The notes beneath the pieces were generated by a model. That model searched no databases and had not been told where the DNA came from. It saw only the letters and a program-made list of their open reading frames with translations. From a bacterium BRH_c32 (GTDB lineage Bacteria; Bacteroidota; Ignavibacteria; Ignavibacteriales; Melioribacteraceae), in the NCBI GenBank assembly GCA_001516025.1, contig LOEU01000037.1, positions 62,001 through 126,000 on the forward strand: a DNA stretch of 64,000 nt. The letters run 5' to 3'. Made by a program: the position numbers and the translations under genes. Shown here in pieces: positions 19,842 through 28,140 of the stretch. Positions within the stretch are counted from its first letter, which is position 1. The number at the start of each line of letters is the position of its first letter.

Positions 19842-20753
19842 TCAATACTCTTTAATTATATATTTTAGGGAATTTGGTTCTTTATTTAATAGTTCTATAT
19901 TTTGCGGATATTCCACTATTGGTTCGATTGCTCCCGAGGTATCTCTAATAACTTTCCAATAGTCAACATAAACCCTAATCGATTCTTTATTTAGTTTACC
20001 AAGATTAAGCATACCTCCACGGAAAGTGATAGATATTTTAGAAGGATATAATACTAATTCTCTCCCCCTCGGTACATTTATAATCTCTACATCTAAATCA
20101 TTAAAAGATTTATCAGACGTCTTTTGTACATCAAAATAAACTAAAGTATTATCTCTTTTGAAATATACACTTGGTATCGGTTTTAGGGTAAGTGAAGATC
20201 CAACCTTTTCGTCAATGTTTTCAAACTCTTTTTCAAAAGTTTCAACACTATTAATTTTTCTTATATTAGACATTGTACCATATACAGATACCGATTCGGG
20301 ATCGATAAATACTTTAGATGCTATTCCATATCCTTCTTTAAAAGAAAGTTTCGTTCTAGGTATTATAGGAACCATTTTGATAAAAACACGATCGATATCA
20401 ATAGTTATTTGACTTGGATTAATATCTACAACTTGCATTCTGGAAGTTATCCAGCTATTATTTTCGGTAAAATTACGAGCGGACAAATTTTTTATTGAAC
20501 TACTTTTATTAAGAGTAATCTCAAAAATAGGCAGCTTACCAGTGAAAAGTTTAGTAAGCAACCATCCTTCTCCTTTAAGCCCAATCCGAACTTCTTTTGC
20601 CGATGAACTCCCGACAATATAATCTTCAGGCAGATCTGTAAAGACAATGGGAACTGTTATAGTTGTATAATATTCGTTTGATAACGAAACAGAAACCCAA
20701 AGAGCTAAAGAGAAGAAGACAATAAAAGAAATTGTTATAATTTTTTTACTCAT
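19842..20753 (-). CDS. YbbR-like (CdaR-type) membrane-anchored protein
   Basis: A 303-residue protein with one N-terminal membrane helix (about residues 5-24, IITISFIVFFSLALWVSVSL) and an extracytoplasmic part made of YbbR-type beta repeats. The entry YYTTITVPIVFTDLPEDYIV, the recurrent VRIGLKGEG, VSVYGTMSNIRKIN and ISITFRGG are typical. In Firmicutes YbbR/CdaR regulates the diadenylate cyclase CdaA; no cdaA lies next to it here, so that role is not claimed. It is followed tightly by tmk and preceded by BMC shell genes at about 48 bases. YbbR family membership is likely. Confidence 0.78.
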   Translation of the reverse strand: MSKKIITISFIVFFSLALWVSVSLSNEYYTTITVPIVFTDLPEDYIVGSSSAKEVRIGLKGEGWLLTKLFTGKLPIFEITLNKSSSIKNLSARNFTENNSWITSRMQVVDINPSQITIDIDRVFIKMVPIIPRTKLSFKEGYGIASKVFIDPESVSVYGTMSNIRKINSVETFEKEFENIDEKVGSSLTLKPIPSVYFKRDNTLVYFDVQKTSDKSFNDLDVEIINVPRGRELVLYPSKISITFRGGMLNLGKLNKESIRVYVDYWKVIRDTSGAIEPIVEYPQNIELLNKEPNSLKYIIKEY

Positions 20754-20801
20754 ACTCTCAATATAAAAAAAGTTATTGTTTAGATGGGAATTTAAGGAAA
20801 A

Positions 20802-21737
20802 TTATTTTCTTAATTGATTGAAATAATCTATAAGAAGGTTTCTATTTGCTTTGGAGATTTCTCTCCCTTTAATCTGGAAATTAGACATTGAGCGTGCTAA
20901 TTTACGAAGATCATGAACATTTAATTTTATTAGAACTTCTTCTTCAGGGATTGCTCGTGTGTCTTCGATATTCGCTCGGCTTTCTTCAGATTCTTTTGAA
21001 GATAAATCCTCAACATCATTTTCAAGAGGTTCTTCCTGTTCAGCTTCATCAGCTACTCTGTTTATCTCTTCAGAAATTTCTTTATCGACCGGAACACCGT
21101 CAATTTCTGAATCTATATCATCTTCAAGTTCACTGTCAATATCTTCATTATCAGTATCGACCAGCTCACCATCAATTTCTTCAGGAAATTCATCCTCTAA
21201 CTCTTCTTCATATTCAGGTAGATCTTCAACTTCAACAATATCTACAGATATATCTATTTTAGAAATACCTTTATCCGATTCACCTTCCATAATATCAATT
21301 TCAGTATCTGATATTTCTTCTTCATCCGAATCCAGTAAATCCTCGTCATCGTAAAACTCACTAGAAACCTTCTCTAAAGAGTCATCTTGAGAAAATAAAT
21401 TTGGATGCTCAATTGAAGATTTTTTTTCTTTCTTTGATTTAGATTTTTTTTGATTCTGTTCAGGGAATAGATCATAAATAAAAGGTTCTAGCTGATCGTC
21501 AGGTCTTGGGATTACGTGAGTTGAGACTAATTGCCCAACTCTTTGCGCAGCGGCTGCCCCGGCATCAATAGCAGAACGAACGGCAGCTACCTCACCAACT
21601 ATTTTAATAGTTACTAAAGCGGCTGTAATTTTTTCTTTACTGATTAGTTTAACATTGGCTGCCTTAAGCATAGCATCGGCAGCCTCAATTGCTCCAATTA
21701 AACCTTTAGTTTCTATTAACCCAAGCGCTAATTGCAT
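20802..21737 (-). CDS. BMC-domain shell protein with acidic linker and C-terminal Rho-N/SAP-like domain
   Basis: A 311-residue bacterial microcompartment protein. Residues 1-80 are a complete BMC (hexamer-type) domain: ALGLIETKGLIGAIEAADAM, then [20 protein letters not shown] and HVIPRPD. The rest is unusual. It comprises a basic patch (KKSKSKKEKK, 97-106), a strongly Asp/Glu-rich stretch at about 118-268, and a C-terminal helical module at 269-311 (LNVHDLRKLARSMSNFQIKG and ISKANRNLLIDYF) that resembles Rho N-terminal or SAP-like modules. Hexamer proteins with added C-terminal domains (PduK, EutK) are known in other compartments. It starts nine bases after the stop of the adjacent shell gene, without a clear Shine-Dalgarno, suggesting coupled translation. 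The tail's function is unknown. Confidence 0.93.
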   Translation of the reverse strand: MQLALGLIETKGLIGAIEAADAMLKAANVKLISKEKITAALVTIKIVGEVAAVRSAIDAGAAAAQRVGQLVSTHVIPRPDDQLEPFIYDLFPEQNQKKSKSKKEKKSSIEHPNLFSQDDSLEKVSSEFYDDEDLLDSDEEEISDTEIDIMEGESDKGISKIDISVDIVEVEDLPEYEEELEDEFPEEIDGELVDTDNEDIDSELEDDIDSEIDGVPVDKEISEEINRVADEAEQEEPLENDVEDLSSKESEESRANIEDTRAIPEEEVLIKLNVHDLRKLARSMSNFQIKGREISKANRNLLIDYFNQLRK

Positions 21738-21746
21738 AATAGCGAA

Positions 21747-22031
21747 TTAAAGTTTTGGTCTTTTAGGAAGAATTAATTCGACATCTGTATGTGGACGTGG
21801 AATTACGTGAACTGAAACCAATTCTCCAACTCTCTGAGCTGCTGCTGCTCCGGCATCTGTTGCAGCTTTAACTGCACCAACATCGCCACGAACCATAACA
21901 GTTACATAACCGCCGCCGATTGTCTCTTTACCGATTAATTCTACCTTTGCAGCTTTTACCATAGCATCGGCTGCTTCGACTGCACCAACTAACCCTTTGG
22001 TTTCCACCATTCCAAGTGCGTCAAGTGTCAT
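21747..22031 (-). CDS. BMC-H microcompartment shell protein (PduA/EutM-like)
   Basis: A 94-residue single-BMC-domain protein that should form the hexamers tiling a microcompartment facet. Family features are [21 protein letters not shown], the pore-side loop [21 protein letters not shown] and the [21 protein letters not shown] helix and strand. The ATG at 22031 is chosen because GGGAG lies eight bases upstream; an in-frame TTG at 22046 would overlap that Shine-Dalgarno. It lies 60 bases downstream of ruvX and nine bases before the second shell gene. No pentamer gene, PduL or aldehyde dehydrogenase is in the window, so the compartment's other parts must be elsewhere. Its BMC domain is clearly related to that of the neighbour. 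Confidence 0.97.
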   Translation of the reverse strand: MTLDALGMVETKGLVGAVEAADAMVKAAKVELIGKETIGGGYVTVMVRGDVGAVKAATDAGAAAAQRVGELVSVHVIPRPHTDVELILPKRPKL

Positions 22032-22091
22032 ATAATGTGCTCCCAATTAAAATGAAAAGTAATGAAAAAATAGCTTATATAGTTAAAAATG

Positions 22092-22544
22092 TCAATCCTT
22101 ATTTACCTTTAATGATTGATTTTCTATTTTTTTTAAATAGTCCTGAAGCATAATAGATGCTGCAGTTTTATCAATCAAACTCTTGTCTCTTCTCTTTTTC
22201 TTTGATAGATTAGATTCATTGATCATCTGTGTTGCCATTTTAGATGTATATCGCTCATCATAAAATTCGAATTCAATATTCGATTTTTCTTTTAGCTCAA
22301 GAGAAAATTTCTGAATCTTTTCCATTAATTTTGTTTGCTCCCCGCTCTCTTTTACGGGCATCCCAATAATAAAAAACTTTACCGAATAATTATTAATAAT
22401 TTCTATCAACTTTAATATAGATAAATTATTATTAGGAATAGTTTCCAATGGATAAGCAAACATATTTAATGGGTCGGTAATGGCGATTCCTAATCTAACC
22501 TCACCATAATCGATAGCCATAATTCTATTCTCAACTATCTGCAT
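22092..22544 (-). CDS. ruvX: YqgF/RuvX-family Holliday-junction resolvase-like nuclease
   Basis: A 150-residue RNase-H-fold protein of the YqgF family, implicated in pre-16S rRNA end processing and proposed as a resolvase. Visible are the first catalytic Asp in MAIDYGEVRLGIAITDP, the FIIGMPVKESG strand, FYDERYTS and the terminal SLIDKTAASIMLQDYL with the last acidic residue. The ATG at 22544 is taken over a TTG at 22547. It overlaps the end of the relA/spoT gene by 14 bases, so both are cotranscribed. Family membership is firm. Confidence 0.92.
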   Translation of the reverse strand: MQIVENRIMAIDYGEVRLGIAITDPLNMFAYPLETIPNNNLSILKLIEIINNYSVKFFIIGMPVKESGEQTKLMEKIQKFSLELKEKSNIEFEFYDERYTSKMATQMINESNLSKKKRRDKSLIDKTAASIMLQDYLKKIENQSLKVNKD

Positions 22545-24708
22545 CAAAACGCTCTACCGAATAAACACCTCGGGTTTTTTTAATTTTCTCTATTAATCCT
22601 CTTAAGTGAACAAGATCTCTTACGTAAACGGTAATAGTTCCCCTAAACATAGAATCTGTCGTAGAAATATTTACTGATTTAATATTCGTATTTTGATATG
22701 TAGTTACCGCATTGGAGAGGTCTTTGAGTATTCCGGGCATATCATCACCCTTGATAATTAAACCTGCCACAAAGGATGCTCCGTCTGTTTTAGGCCATTG
22801 CACTGCCACCAATCTATCTTCACCGTAACGAACCATATTAATCAAATTCTTACAATCTTTACGGTGGATTTTTATTCCTTCTCCAATTGTTATATAACCA
22901 ACTACGATATCTCCCGGAATAGGATTACAGCATTTAGCATAACTGTATGCTACACCCTTATTTTCCCCTTCTACTATGACACCCCCGGCACTTGTTCTAA
23001 CACTGGTGGCAAATTTTTCAAATTCTAATTCCGGTACTTCCTTCTGCTCCGCTTCTTGAACAGGATTAAGAATATTATCCAGACTTATTCTTTCCTGAGC
23101 AATTGCACTATAAAACTGCTGTGAATTTTCAAACTTGAGTTTTCTAAATAATTTTGAAACATCGTCCGGAGTAAATGCTAGTTTGAGTTTCTTTATTTTC
23201 CTTTCCCAAATTTCCTTACCTTGCTCCACAATTCTTTCTTCTTCTTTATTTAAGAATTTGCGGATATTAGTTTTAGCTTTGTGTGTAACGGCAAATTGAA
23301 GCCAACTTTTATTAGGACGAGGGTTTTTCCCCATTATAATTGAAACTTGATCTCCGCTATGGAGCATGGTATCTAATGGTACTATTTTACCATTTACCTT
23401 TGCTCCGATACAGCTATTTCCCACCTTGGAGTGTATCTCATATGCGAAATCCACAGGTGTGGAATTAAGAGGCAACTTAATTAAATCCCCTTTAGGTGTA
23501 AAGACGTAAATCTCGTCCTGATAAAGAGTTAGCTTAAAACTCGCAAGAATTTCCTTAGTAGCTTCATCTTTAGATGCGTTCTCAAAAACGTCCCTAACCC
23601 AGTTAACCCAATCTTCCAAATCTTTATCGGAAGCCATTACACCTTCTTTATACTTCCAATGGGCAGCCACTCCCTTTTCTGCAATCTCATGCATTTTTCT
23701 CGTTCTGATTTGAACTTCCACAAGCTTTGCATCCGGTCCGATTACCGTTGTATGAATAGATTGATAATTATTCTTTTTTGGTATGGAAATGAAATCTTTG
23801 AAACGCTCGCCTATTGGCTTATAAAGATTACTGATAACTCCAAGAACATAATAGCATTCATTCGGATCATTAGATTCAAGAATAATCCTGACAGCTAAAA
23901 GATCGTAAATATCCTCAAAAGGACGGTTCTGCTTAACCATTTTCCGATAAATTGAGTATAGATGTTTTGCCCTGCCGCCAAGTTCATAATTTATTTTAAT
24001 CTCTTTAAGTTTCTCATCAATCGGCTTAATAAATCTTCCAATAAAAGCTTCTCTCTCTTTTCTGGTATTATTAATACTCTTTGCAATATCATCATAAGCT
24101 TCACGATTTAGATATTTAAAGGCAAGATCTTCCATTTCCCATTTAACAGCTCCAAGACCAAATCTGTTTGCAAATGGAGCATATATCTCTAAAGTTTCTT
24201 TAGCAATTCTTCTCTGTTTTTGGGGATGGACAAATTCTAAAGTACGCATATTATGGAGGCGATCAGCAAATTTCACTAAAATTACTCTTACATCCTTGAC
24301 CATTGAAAGGAGCAGCTTTCTATAATTTTCTGCTTGGACAATTTCCTGTCCCCTAAAAACACCGCTTATCTTTGTTACACCATCAACAATTTCTGCTACT
24401 TCTTTACCAAATTCTCTGGTTATTAATCCAAGTTCAATATCACTATCCTCTACAACATCGTGCAGAAGTGCACTTGCCACCGATACATCATCTAAAGGAA
24501 TTTCACGCGCAATAATTGAAGCTACTTCTACCGGATGATTAAAATATGGTTCACCGGAAGCACGAAAATCATTCTTATGTGATTCGTAACTGAACATAAA
24601 TGCTTTTGTTATCAATTCTTCATTAACCATAGGTAGGTTCTTTCTGCAAAGAATTAATAAATCTTCAAGCATTTTATTTAATTTGCTATTTTGAATTTCT
24701 TCCGGCAT
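22531..24708 (-). CDS. bifunctional (p)ppGpp synthetase/hydrolase (RelA/SpoT)
   Basis: A 725-residue Rel-type protein that makes and degrades (p)ppGpp in the stringent response. The N-terminal HD hydrolase retains YFNHPVEVA and ALLHDVVEDSD. The synthetase domain has GRAKHLYSIYRKM and DIYDLLAVRIIL. A TGS domain follows (VFTPKGDLIKLPLNSTPVDFAYEIH), then a conserved CCNPIPGD zinc-finger-type region and a C-terminal ACT domain (VRDLVHLRGLIEKIKK). Both catalytic halves look intact, so it is probably the main Rel of this organism. An exact TTGATnnnnATCAA palindrome lies 25 bases upstream of the ATG. The operon continues to ruvX and the shell genes. Confidence 0.95.
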   Translation of the reverse strand: MPEEIQNSKLNKMLEDLLILCRKNLPMVNEELITKAFMFSYESHKNDFRASGEPYFNHPVEVASIIAREIPLDDVSVASALLHDVVEDSDIELGLITREFGKEVAEIVDGVTKISGVFRGQEIVQAENYRKLLLSMVKDVRVILVKFADRLHNMRTLEFVHPQKQRRIAKETLEIYAPFANRFGLGAVKWEMEDLAFKYLNREAYDDIAKSINNTRKEREAFIGRFIKPIDEKLKEIKINYELGGRAKHLYSIYRKMVKQNRPFEDIYDLLAVRIILESNDPNECYYVLGVISNLYKPIGERFKDFISIPKKNNYQSIHTTVIGPDAKLVEVQIRTRKMHEIAEKGVAAHWKYKEGVMASDKDLEDWVNWVRDVFENASKDEATKEILASFKLTLYQDEIYVFTPKGDLIKLPLNSTPVDFAYEIHSKVGNSCIGAKVNGKIVPLDTMLHSGDQVSIIMGKNPRPNKSWLQFAVTHKAKTNIRKFLNKEEERIVEQGKEIWERKIKKLKLAFTPDDVSKLFRKLKFENSQQFYSAIAQERISLDNILNPVQEAEQKEVPELEFEKFATSVRTSAGGVIVEGENKGVAYSYAKCCNPIPGDIVVGYITIGEGIKIHRKDCKNLINMVRYGEDRLVAVQWPKTDGASFVAGLIIKGDDMPGILKDLSNAVTTYQNTNIKSVNISTTDSMFRGTITVYVRDLVHLRGLIEKIKKTRGVYSVERFDADS

Positions 24709-24732
24709 AATTTGTTTTTTCTAATTATTAAA

Positions 24733-24746
24733 TTGATATATATCAA
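24733..24746. promoter_or_regulatory. Fnr-type palindrome upstream of relA/spoT
   Basis: TTGAT-ATAT-ATCAA is an exact match to the Fnr/Anr consensus, 25 bases before the ATG at 24708 and 22 bases past the upp stop. The window's Crp/Fnr regulator has the ExxSR recognition pattern that reads such half-sites. In DNA this AT-rich, one such match in 64 kb is not rare by chance (rough estimate a quarter of a site), so this is a candidate only. Its closeness to the start would fit repression better than activation. Confidence 0.35.
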
Positions 24747-24767
24747 AAGAGGATTACTAAATCAAGA

Positions 24768-25394
24768 CTAAAATGTACCAAAAGTTCTATCTCCTGCATC
24801 ACCTAAACCCGGCAAAATATAACCATTGGAATTTAATTCACGATCTAATGAAGCAGTATAAACAGGAATTTCAGGATGCTCCCGATGCATTTTTTCAACT
24901 CCCTCGGGAGCAGCTATCAAGCATGCGAGGATACAATCTTTAGCACCTTTCTCCTTTAAGTAATTGAAAGCCGCTACTGCACTTCCTCCTGTGGCAAGCA
25001 TTGGATCTAATAAAATCGTCTTTGCTCCGGGCAATTCTTTTGGTGTTTTATAGTAATAATCAATCGGGAGCAAGGTATTCTCATCTCGTTGTAACCCAAT
25101 ATGGCCTACTTTAGCATTTGGGATCATATCCAAAAATGGTTGTATCATACTTAATCCGGCTCTTAAGACAGGCACCAGAACTATTTGTTTTTTAATAAGA
25201 TAACCTGTTGTTACTTCAAGTGGCGTTTGAACATCTATTTCTTCTACTTCAAATGATTTACTTATCTCACTCGCCATGACAAAAGTAATTCTTGATAATG
25301 CGTTTCTAAACTGTTCCGTATTAGTCTCAACATTTCTAAGAATTGTAATATCTCTTTTTATAAGGGGACTCTGAACTTTAATTAAGTTATTCAT
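24768..25394 (-). CDS. upp: uracil phosphoribosyltransferase
   Basis: Upp makes UMP from uracil and PRPP, a pyrimidine salvage reaction in the cytosol. The 208-residue length is standard. Motifs are VPVLRAGLSMIQPFLD, the PRPP loop in LLDPMLATGGSAVAA, and the C-terminal GDAGDRTFGT that contacts uracil. One base separates it from the stop of the upstream reductase gene (TAATATG), so the two are co-translated. With deoC in the window, pyrimidine nucleoside salvage is partly represented. Assignment is secure. Confidence 0.97.
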   Translation of the reverse strand: MNNLIKVQSPLIKRDITILRNVETNTEQFRNALSRITFVMASEISKSFEVEEIDVQTPLEVTTGYLIKKQIVLVPVLRAGLSMIQPFLDMIPNAKVGHIGLQRDENTLLPIDYYYKTPKELPGAKTILLDPMLATGGSAVAAFNYLKEKGAKDCILACLIAAPEGVEKMHREHPEIPVYTASLDRELNSNGYILPGLGDAGDRTFGTF

Positions 25395-25395
25395 A

Positions 25396-26757
25396 TTAAT
25401 CCTTATTGATCTTTCTACCCAAAATTGAGAGTAGATTTATAAATGGGGAGCATGGAGGAGAATAATTAAAATTGGCGTTATATAGTGTGCTCCCTTTAAT
25501 CTTATTTTGAATTAGCATAGAGACAATATCAGCATTTCCCGATGCTTCCTGCTGACCAAAAAATGATGCTCCGAGTATCTGCTTACTATTTTTTTCGTAT
25601 ATAATTTTCCCAAAAGTGGGTTTAGAATTACTCATAACTTTTACTAGATTAGGAGCTACGGCACTAACCACCTCAAAATTAAAACGATGTTCCTCCGCTT
25701 CTTTTTGAGTTAATCCTACATGTGTATAACAATTATCAAATAACTTTACAGCTATATTTTTAATAACGGGTAAAAATTTAACAAATGCTCCAGAAGCATT
25801 ATCCCCTGCCGTATGCCCCATAGAATGAGCAATTGTGGCAAGAGGAATATAATCATTTTTCATTGTAATGAAGTTTATAACTTCGGTATTATCACCGGCA
25901 GAGAAAATATTGGGATCGTTAGTCTTAAGAAAAGCATCAGTTTTAAATCCATTTAATCGTCCTAGAGTTAAAAGTGTAGCCTGACCTATTTGTGTTCTTG
26001 GTTTAAAACCGATAGTAACTATCACCAAATCCGGTTCTAAAACTATTCCATTTACAACTATTTTTTTAATTTTGTCTTCATTTTTGAATACTTTTATTCT
26101 TTCGCTATTACCATAAAATCTGATATTTTTTTTCTCAAGTATTTCTTTGATATTGGTTTTGAGTTCTAATTCTGAACTGCCCAATGGAAGAGAATCTCTT
26201 TCAATAATTGTAACGTTAAAACCCGCCTTTTGAAATGATTCAGCAGTTTCTAAACCGATATAACCGGAACCAATTATTAAAACATCTTTACATCTATTCG
26301 TTTTAACGTAGTTATCAATTTTTATATAATCAGGAACAGATTTGAGGTAAAAAAGATTTTGGCTCTGTTCTAATAAATCAGGGTGTTTTATTGCCGATGA
26401 ACCGGTAGCTAAAATAAGTTTGTCATATTCTTGATAATAGGTATGCCCTGAAATTAAATTTTTAATAGCAATTTTTTTATCTCTTCGGTCAATACTTTCG
26501 ACTGAATGCTCTATGAAGACATCTACAAGTTTCTCTTCTTTGAATGATTCTGCAGAGAAAAAAACTATATCTTTATAGTCATTAATCTCACCGGAGATTA
26601 AATATGGCAGTTCACAGGTGCCGGTAGAAATGAATTTACTTCGCTCAAATAAAAAAACGTTAGAAGAAGGAGAATTTCTCTTAGCCTTAGCAGCCGCAGC
26701 AGCTCCTGCTGCATTTCCGCCAACAACAACGATATTTTGAGGTCTCTTTATTAGCAT
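25396..26757 (-). CDS. FAD-dependent pyridine-nucleotide disulfide oxidoreductase (CoA-disulfide reductase-like)
   Basis: A 453-residue flavoprotein of the CoA-disulfide reductase/NADH oxidase family. The FAD-binding motif is VVVGGNAAGAAAAAKAKR near residue 11. The single redox cysteine is in STGTCELPYLISG (Cys48), at the place of the active Cys43 of CoA-disulfide reductase. The NAD(P)H-binding fold starts LIIGSGYIGLETAESFQKAG, and FSAGDNTEV is the second FAD motif. A dimerisation domain ends in NYSPPCSPF. Members reduce CoA disulfide, persulfides, polysulfides or O2. In a bacillithiol-making organism it could reduce mixed thiol disulfides, but that is inference. It is tightly followed by upp. 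Confidence 0.88.
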   Translation of the reverse strand: MLIKRPQNIVVVGGNAAGAAAAAKAKRNSPSSNVFLFERSKFISTGTCELPYLISGEINDYKDIVFFSAESFKEEKLVDVFIEHSVESIDRRDKKIAIKNLISGHTYYQEYDKLILATGSSAIKHPDLLEQSQNLFYLKSVPDYIKIDNYVKTNRCKDVLIIGSGYIGLETAESFQKAGFNVTIIERDSLPLGSSELELKTNIKEILEKKNIRFYGNSERIKVFKNEDKIKKIVVNGIVLEPDLVIVTIGFKPRTQIGQATLLTLGRLNGFKTDAFLKTNDPNIFSAGDNTEVINFITMKNDYIPLATIAHSMGHTAGDNASGAFVKFLPVIKNIAVKLFDNCYTHVGLTQKEAEEHRFNFEVVSAVAPNLVKVMSNSKPTFGKIIYEKNSKQILGASFFGQQEASGNADIVSMLIQNKIKGSTLYNANFNYSPPCSPFINLLSILGRKINKD

Positions 26758-26822
26758 AATTAATTAGATAATAATTAGAAATTACCAAATTAAATATAAT
26801 AAAGAATGTTCAAAGATAGGGC

Positions 26823-28139
26823 TTATTTATCTCTGAAGGATAAGGTAATCGGTACTCCTTGGAATCCAAATTTTGCTCTTATCAATTTCTCCAAATATCT
26901 TTTATAATTATCAGGTATAAAACGGGGTTCATTCGTAAAGAATAAAAATATTGGATAGTAATCCCCAACTTGAGTAATATATTTTATTTTAACTTCCTTA
27001 CCGGTAGGTGAAGACGGTGGTGGAACTCTTACGATTTCAGGGAGAAGCACATCATTCAGTTCGCTTGTAGCAATTTTTTTCTTTCGCTCTTGATCTACTG
27101 TCTTGGCTATATCAATTAATTTATAAATTCTCTGTTTAGTGAGCGCTGAAATAAAAATTACAGGAGCATAATCGACGTTACCTAACTTTTTCTTAGCTTC
27201 TTCTTCATAGAATTTTGCAGTGTTAGTTTCTTTTTCTTCAACTAAGTCCCATTTATTGACCGCAATAATTACACCTTTTCTTCTTCTGATAATTTCATCA
27301 AGAATCTTTTGATCTTGCTTGTCAATACCGATAACTGCATCAATTAGAAGAATAGCTACATCAGCATCCCAGATAGCTCTATACGTTCTTACAGTAGAAA
27401 AGAACTCAATATTCTCTGTTACACGGGCTTTTTTTCTTAATCCTGCCGTATCAACGAGTGTAATATCCTCGCCATAATATTTAAGAGTAGAATCCAGACT
27501 ATCGCGAGTAGTGCCGGGGATATCGGTTACAATGCTTCTTTCAAAACCGAGAAGTGAATTAACCAAGGAAGATTTCCCAACATTTGGTTTACCTACAATA
27601 GCGATCTTTAAATTTTCATCCTTTTCTAAATAATCATCAGCAAATGAAAGTTCTGCCATTATATCATCAAGAAAATCACCAAGATTTCTGCCATTAAGAG
27701 CAGATACATCATATAAATTACCGAGACCGAGACTATAAAAATCGGCAGCATTTAAAGCGGCGGATTGCATATCAATTTTATTTACTAAAATGTAAGCTAA
27801 TTTAGATGATTTCCTTAAAATTCCGGCGATTTCACGATCAATCGGAGTAACACCGGCTTTGCCATCAACTAGAAAAAGAATAGCTTCAGCTTCATCAACT
27901 GCAATTGTAATCTGCTCTTTGATTGCTTTCTCAAATAAATCAGCACTATTTGGTACATAACCGCCTGTATCTATAATACGAAAAAGCTTTCCGTTCCATT
28001 CCACTTCGCCATAATTTCTATCACGTGTAACTCCGCTAAAATCATCAACAATTGCCGTAGTGGATTTTGTTAATCGATTAAAGAGGGTTGATTTTCCAAC
28101 GTTCGGTCGTCCTACAATTACTACTAAAGGTAATTTCAT
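26823..28139 (-). CDS. der: ribosome-assembly GTPase Der (EngA)
   Basis: Der is an essential GTPase with two tandem G domains that assists 50S ribosome maturation. G1 motifs are GRPNVGKSTLFNRL at residue 8 and GKPNVGKSSLVNSL near residue 185. G3 motifs are DTGGY and DTAGLRKK; G4 motifs are NKID and NKWD. The C-terminal KH-like domain (about residues 355-438) ends GFQGVPITLSFRDK, as usual. The length of 438 is typical. It follows the DUF5683-like gene with one base between. Assignment is secure. Confidence 0.97.
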   Translation of the reverse strand: MKLPLVVIVGRPNVGKSTLFNRLTKSTTAIVDDFSGVTRDRNYGEVEWNGKLFRIIDTGGYVPNSADLFEKAIKEQITIAVDEAEAILFLVDGKAGVTPIDREIAGILRKSSKLAYILVNKIDMQSAALNAADFYSLGLGNLYDVSALNGRNLGDFLDDIMAELSFADDYLEKDENLKIAIVGKPNVGKSSLVNSLLGFERSIVTDIPGTTRDSLDSTLKYYGEDITLVDTAGLRKKARVTENIEFFSTVRTYRAIWDADVAILLIDAVIGIDKQDQKILDEIIRRRKGVIIAVNKWDLVEEKETNTAKFYEEEAKKKLGNVDYAPVIFISALTKQRIYKLIDIAKTVDQERKKKIATSELNDVLLPEIVRVPPPSSPTGKEVKIKYITQVGDYYPIFLFFTNEPRFIPDNYKRYLEKLIRAKFGFQGVPITLSFRDK

Positions 28140-28140
28140 A

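Noticed and set aside
20888-21354. Two open frames on the plus strand (Ser-rich and Leu/Gln-rich) opposite the BMC gene
   Set aside because: They are antisense images of the acidic Asp/Glu codons of the shell protein linker, with no ribosome-binding site or known motif.
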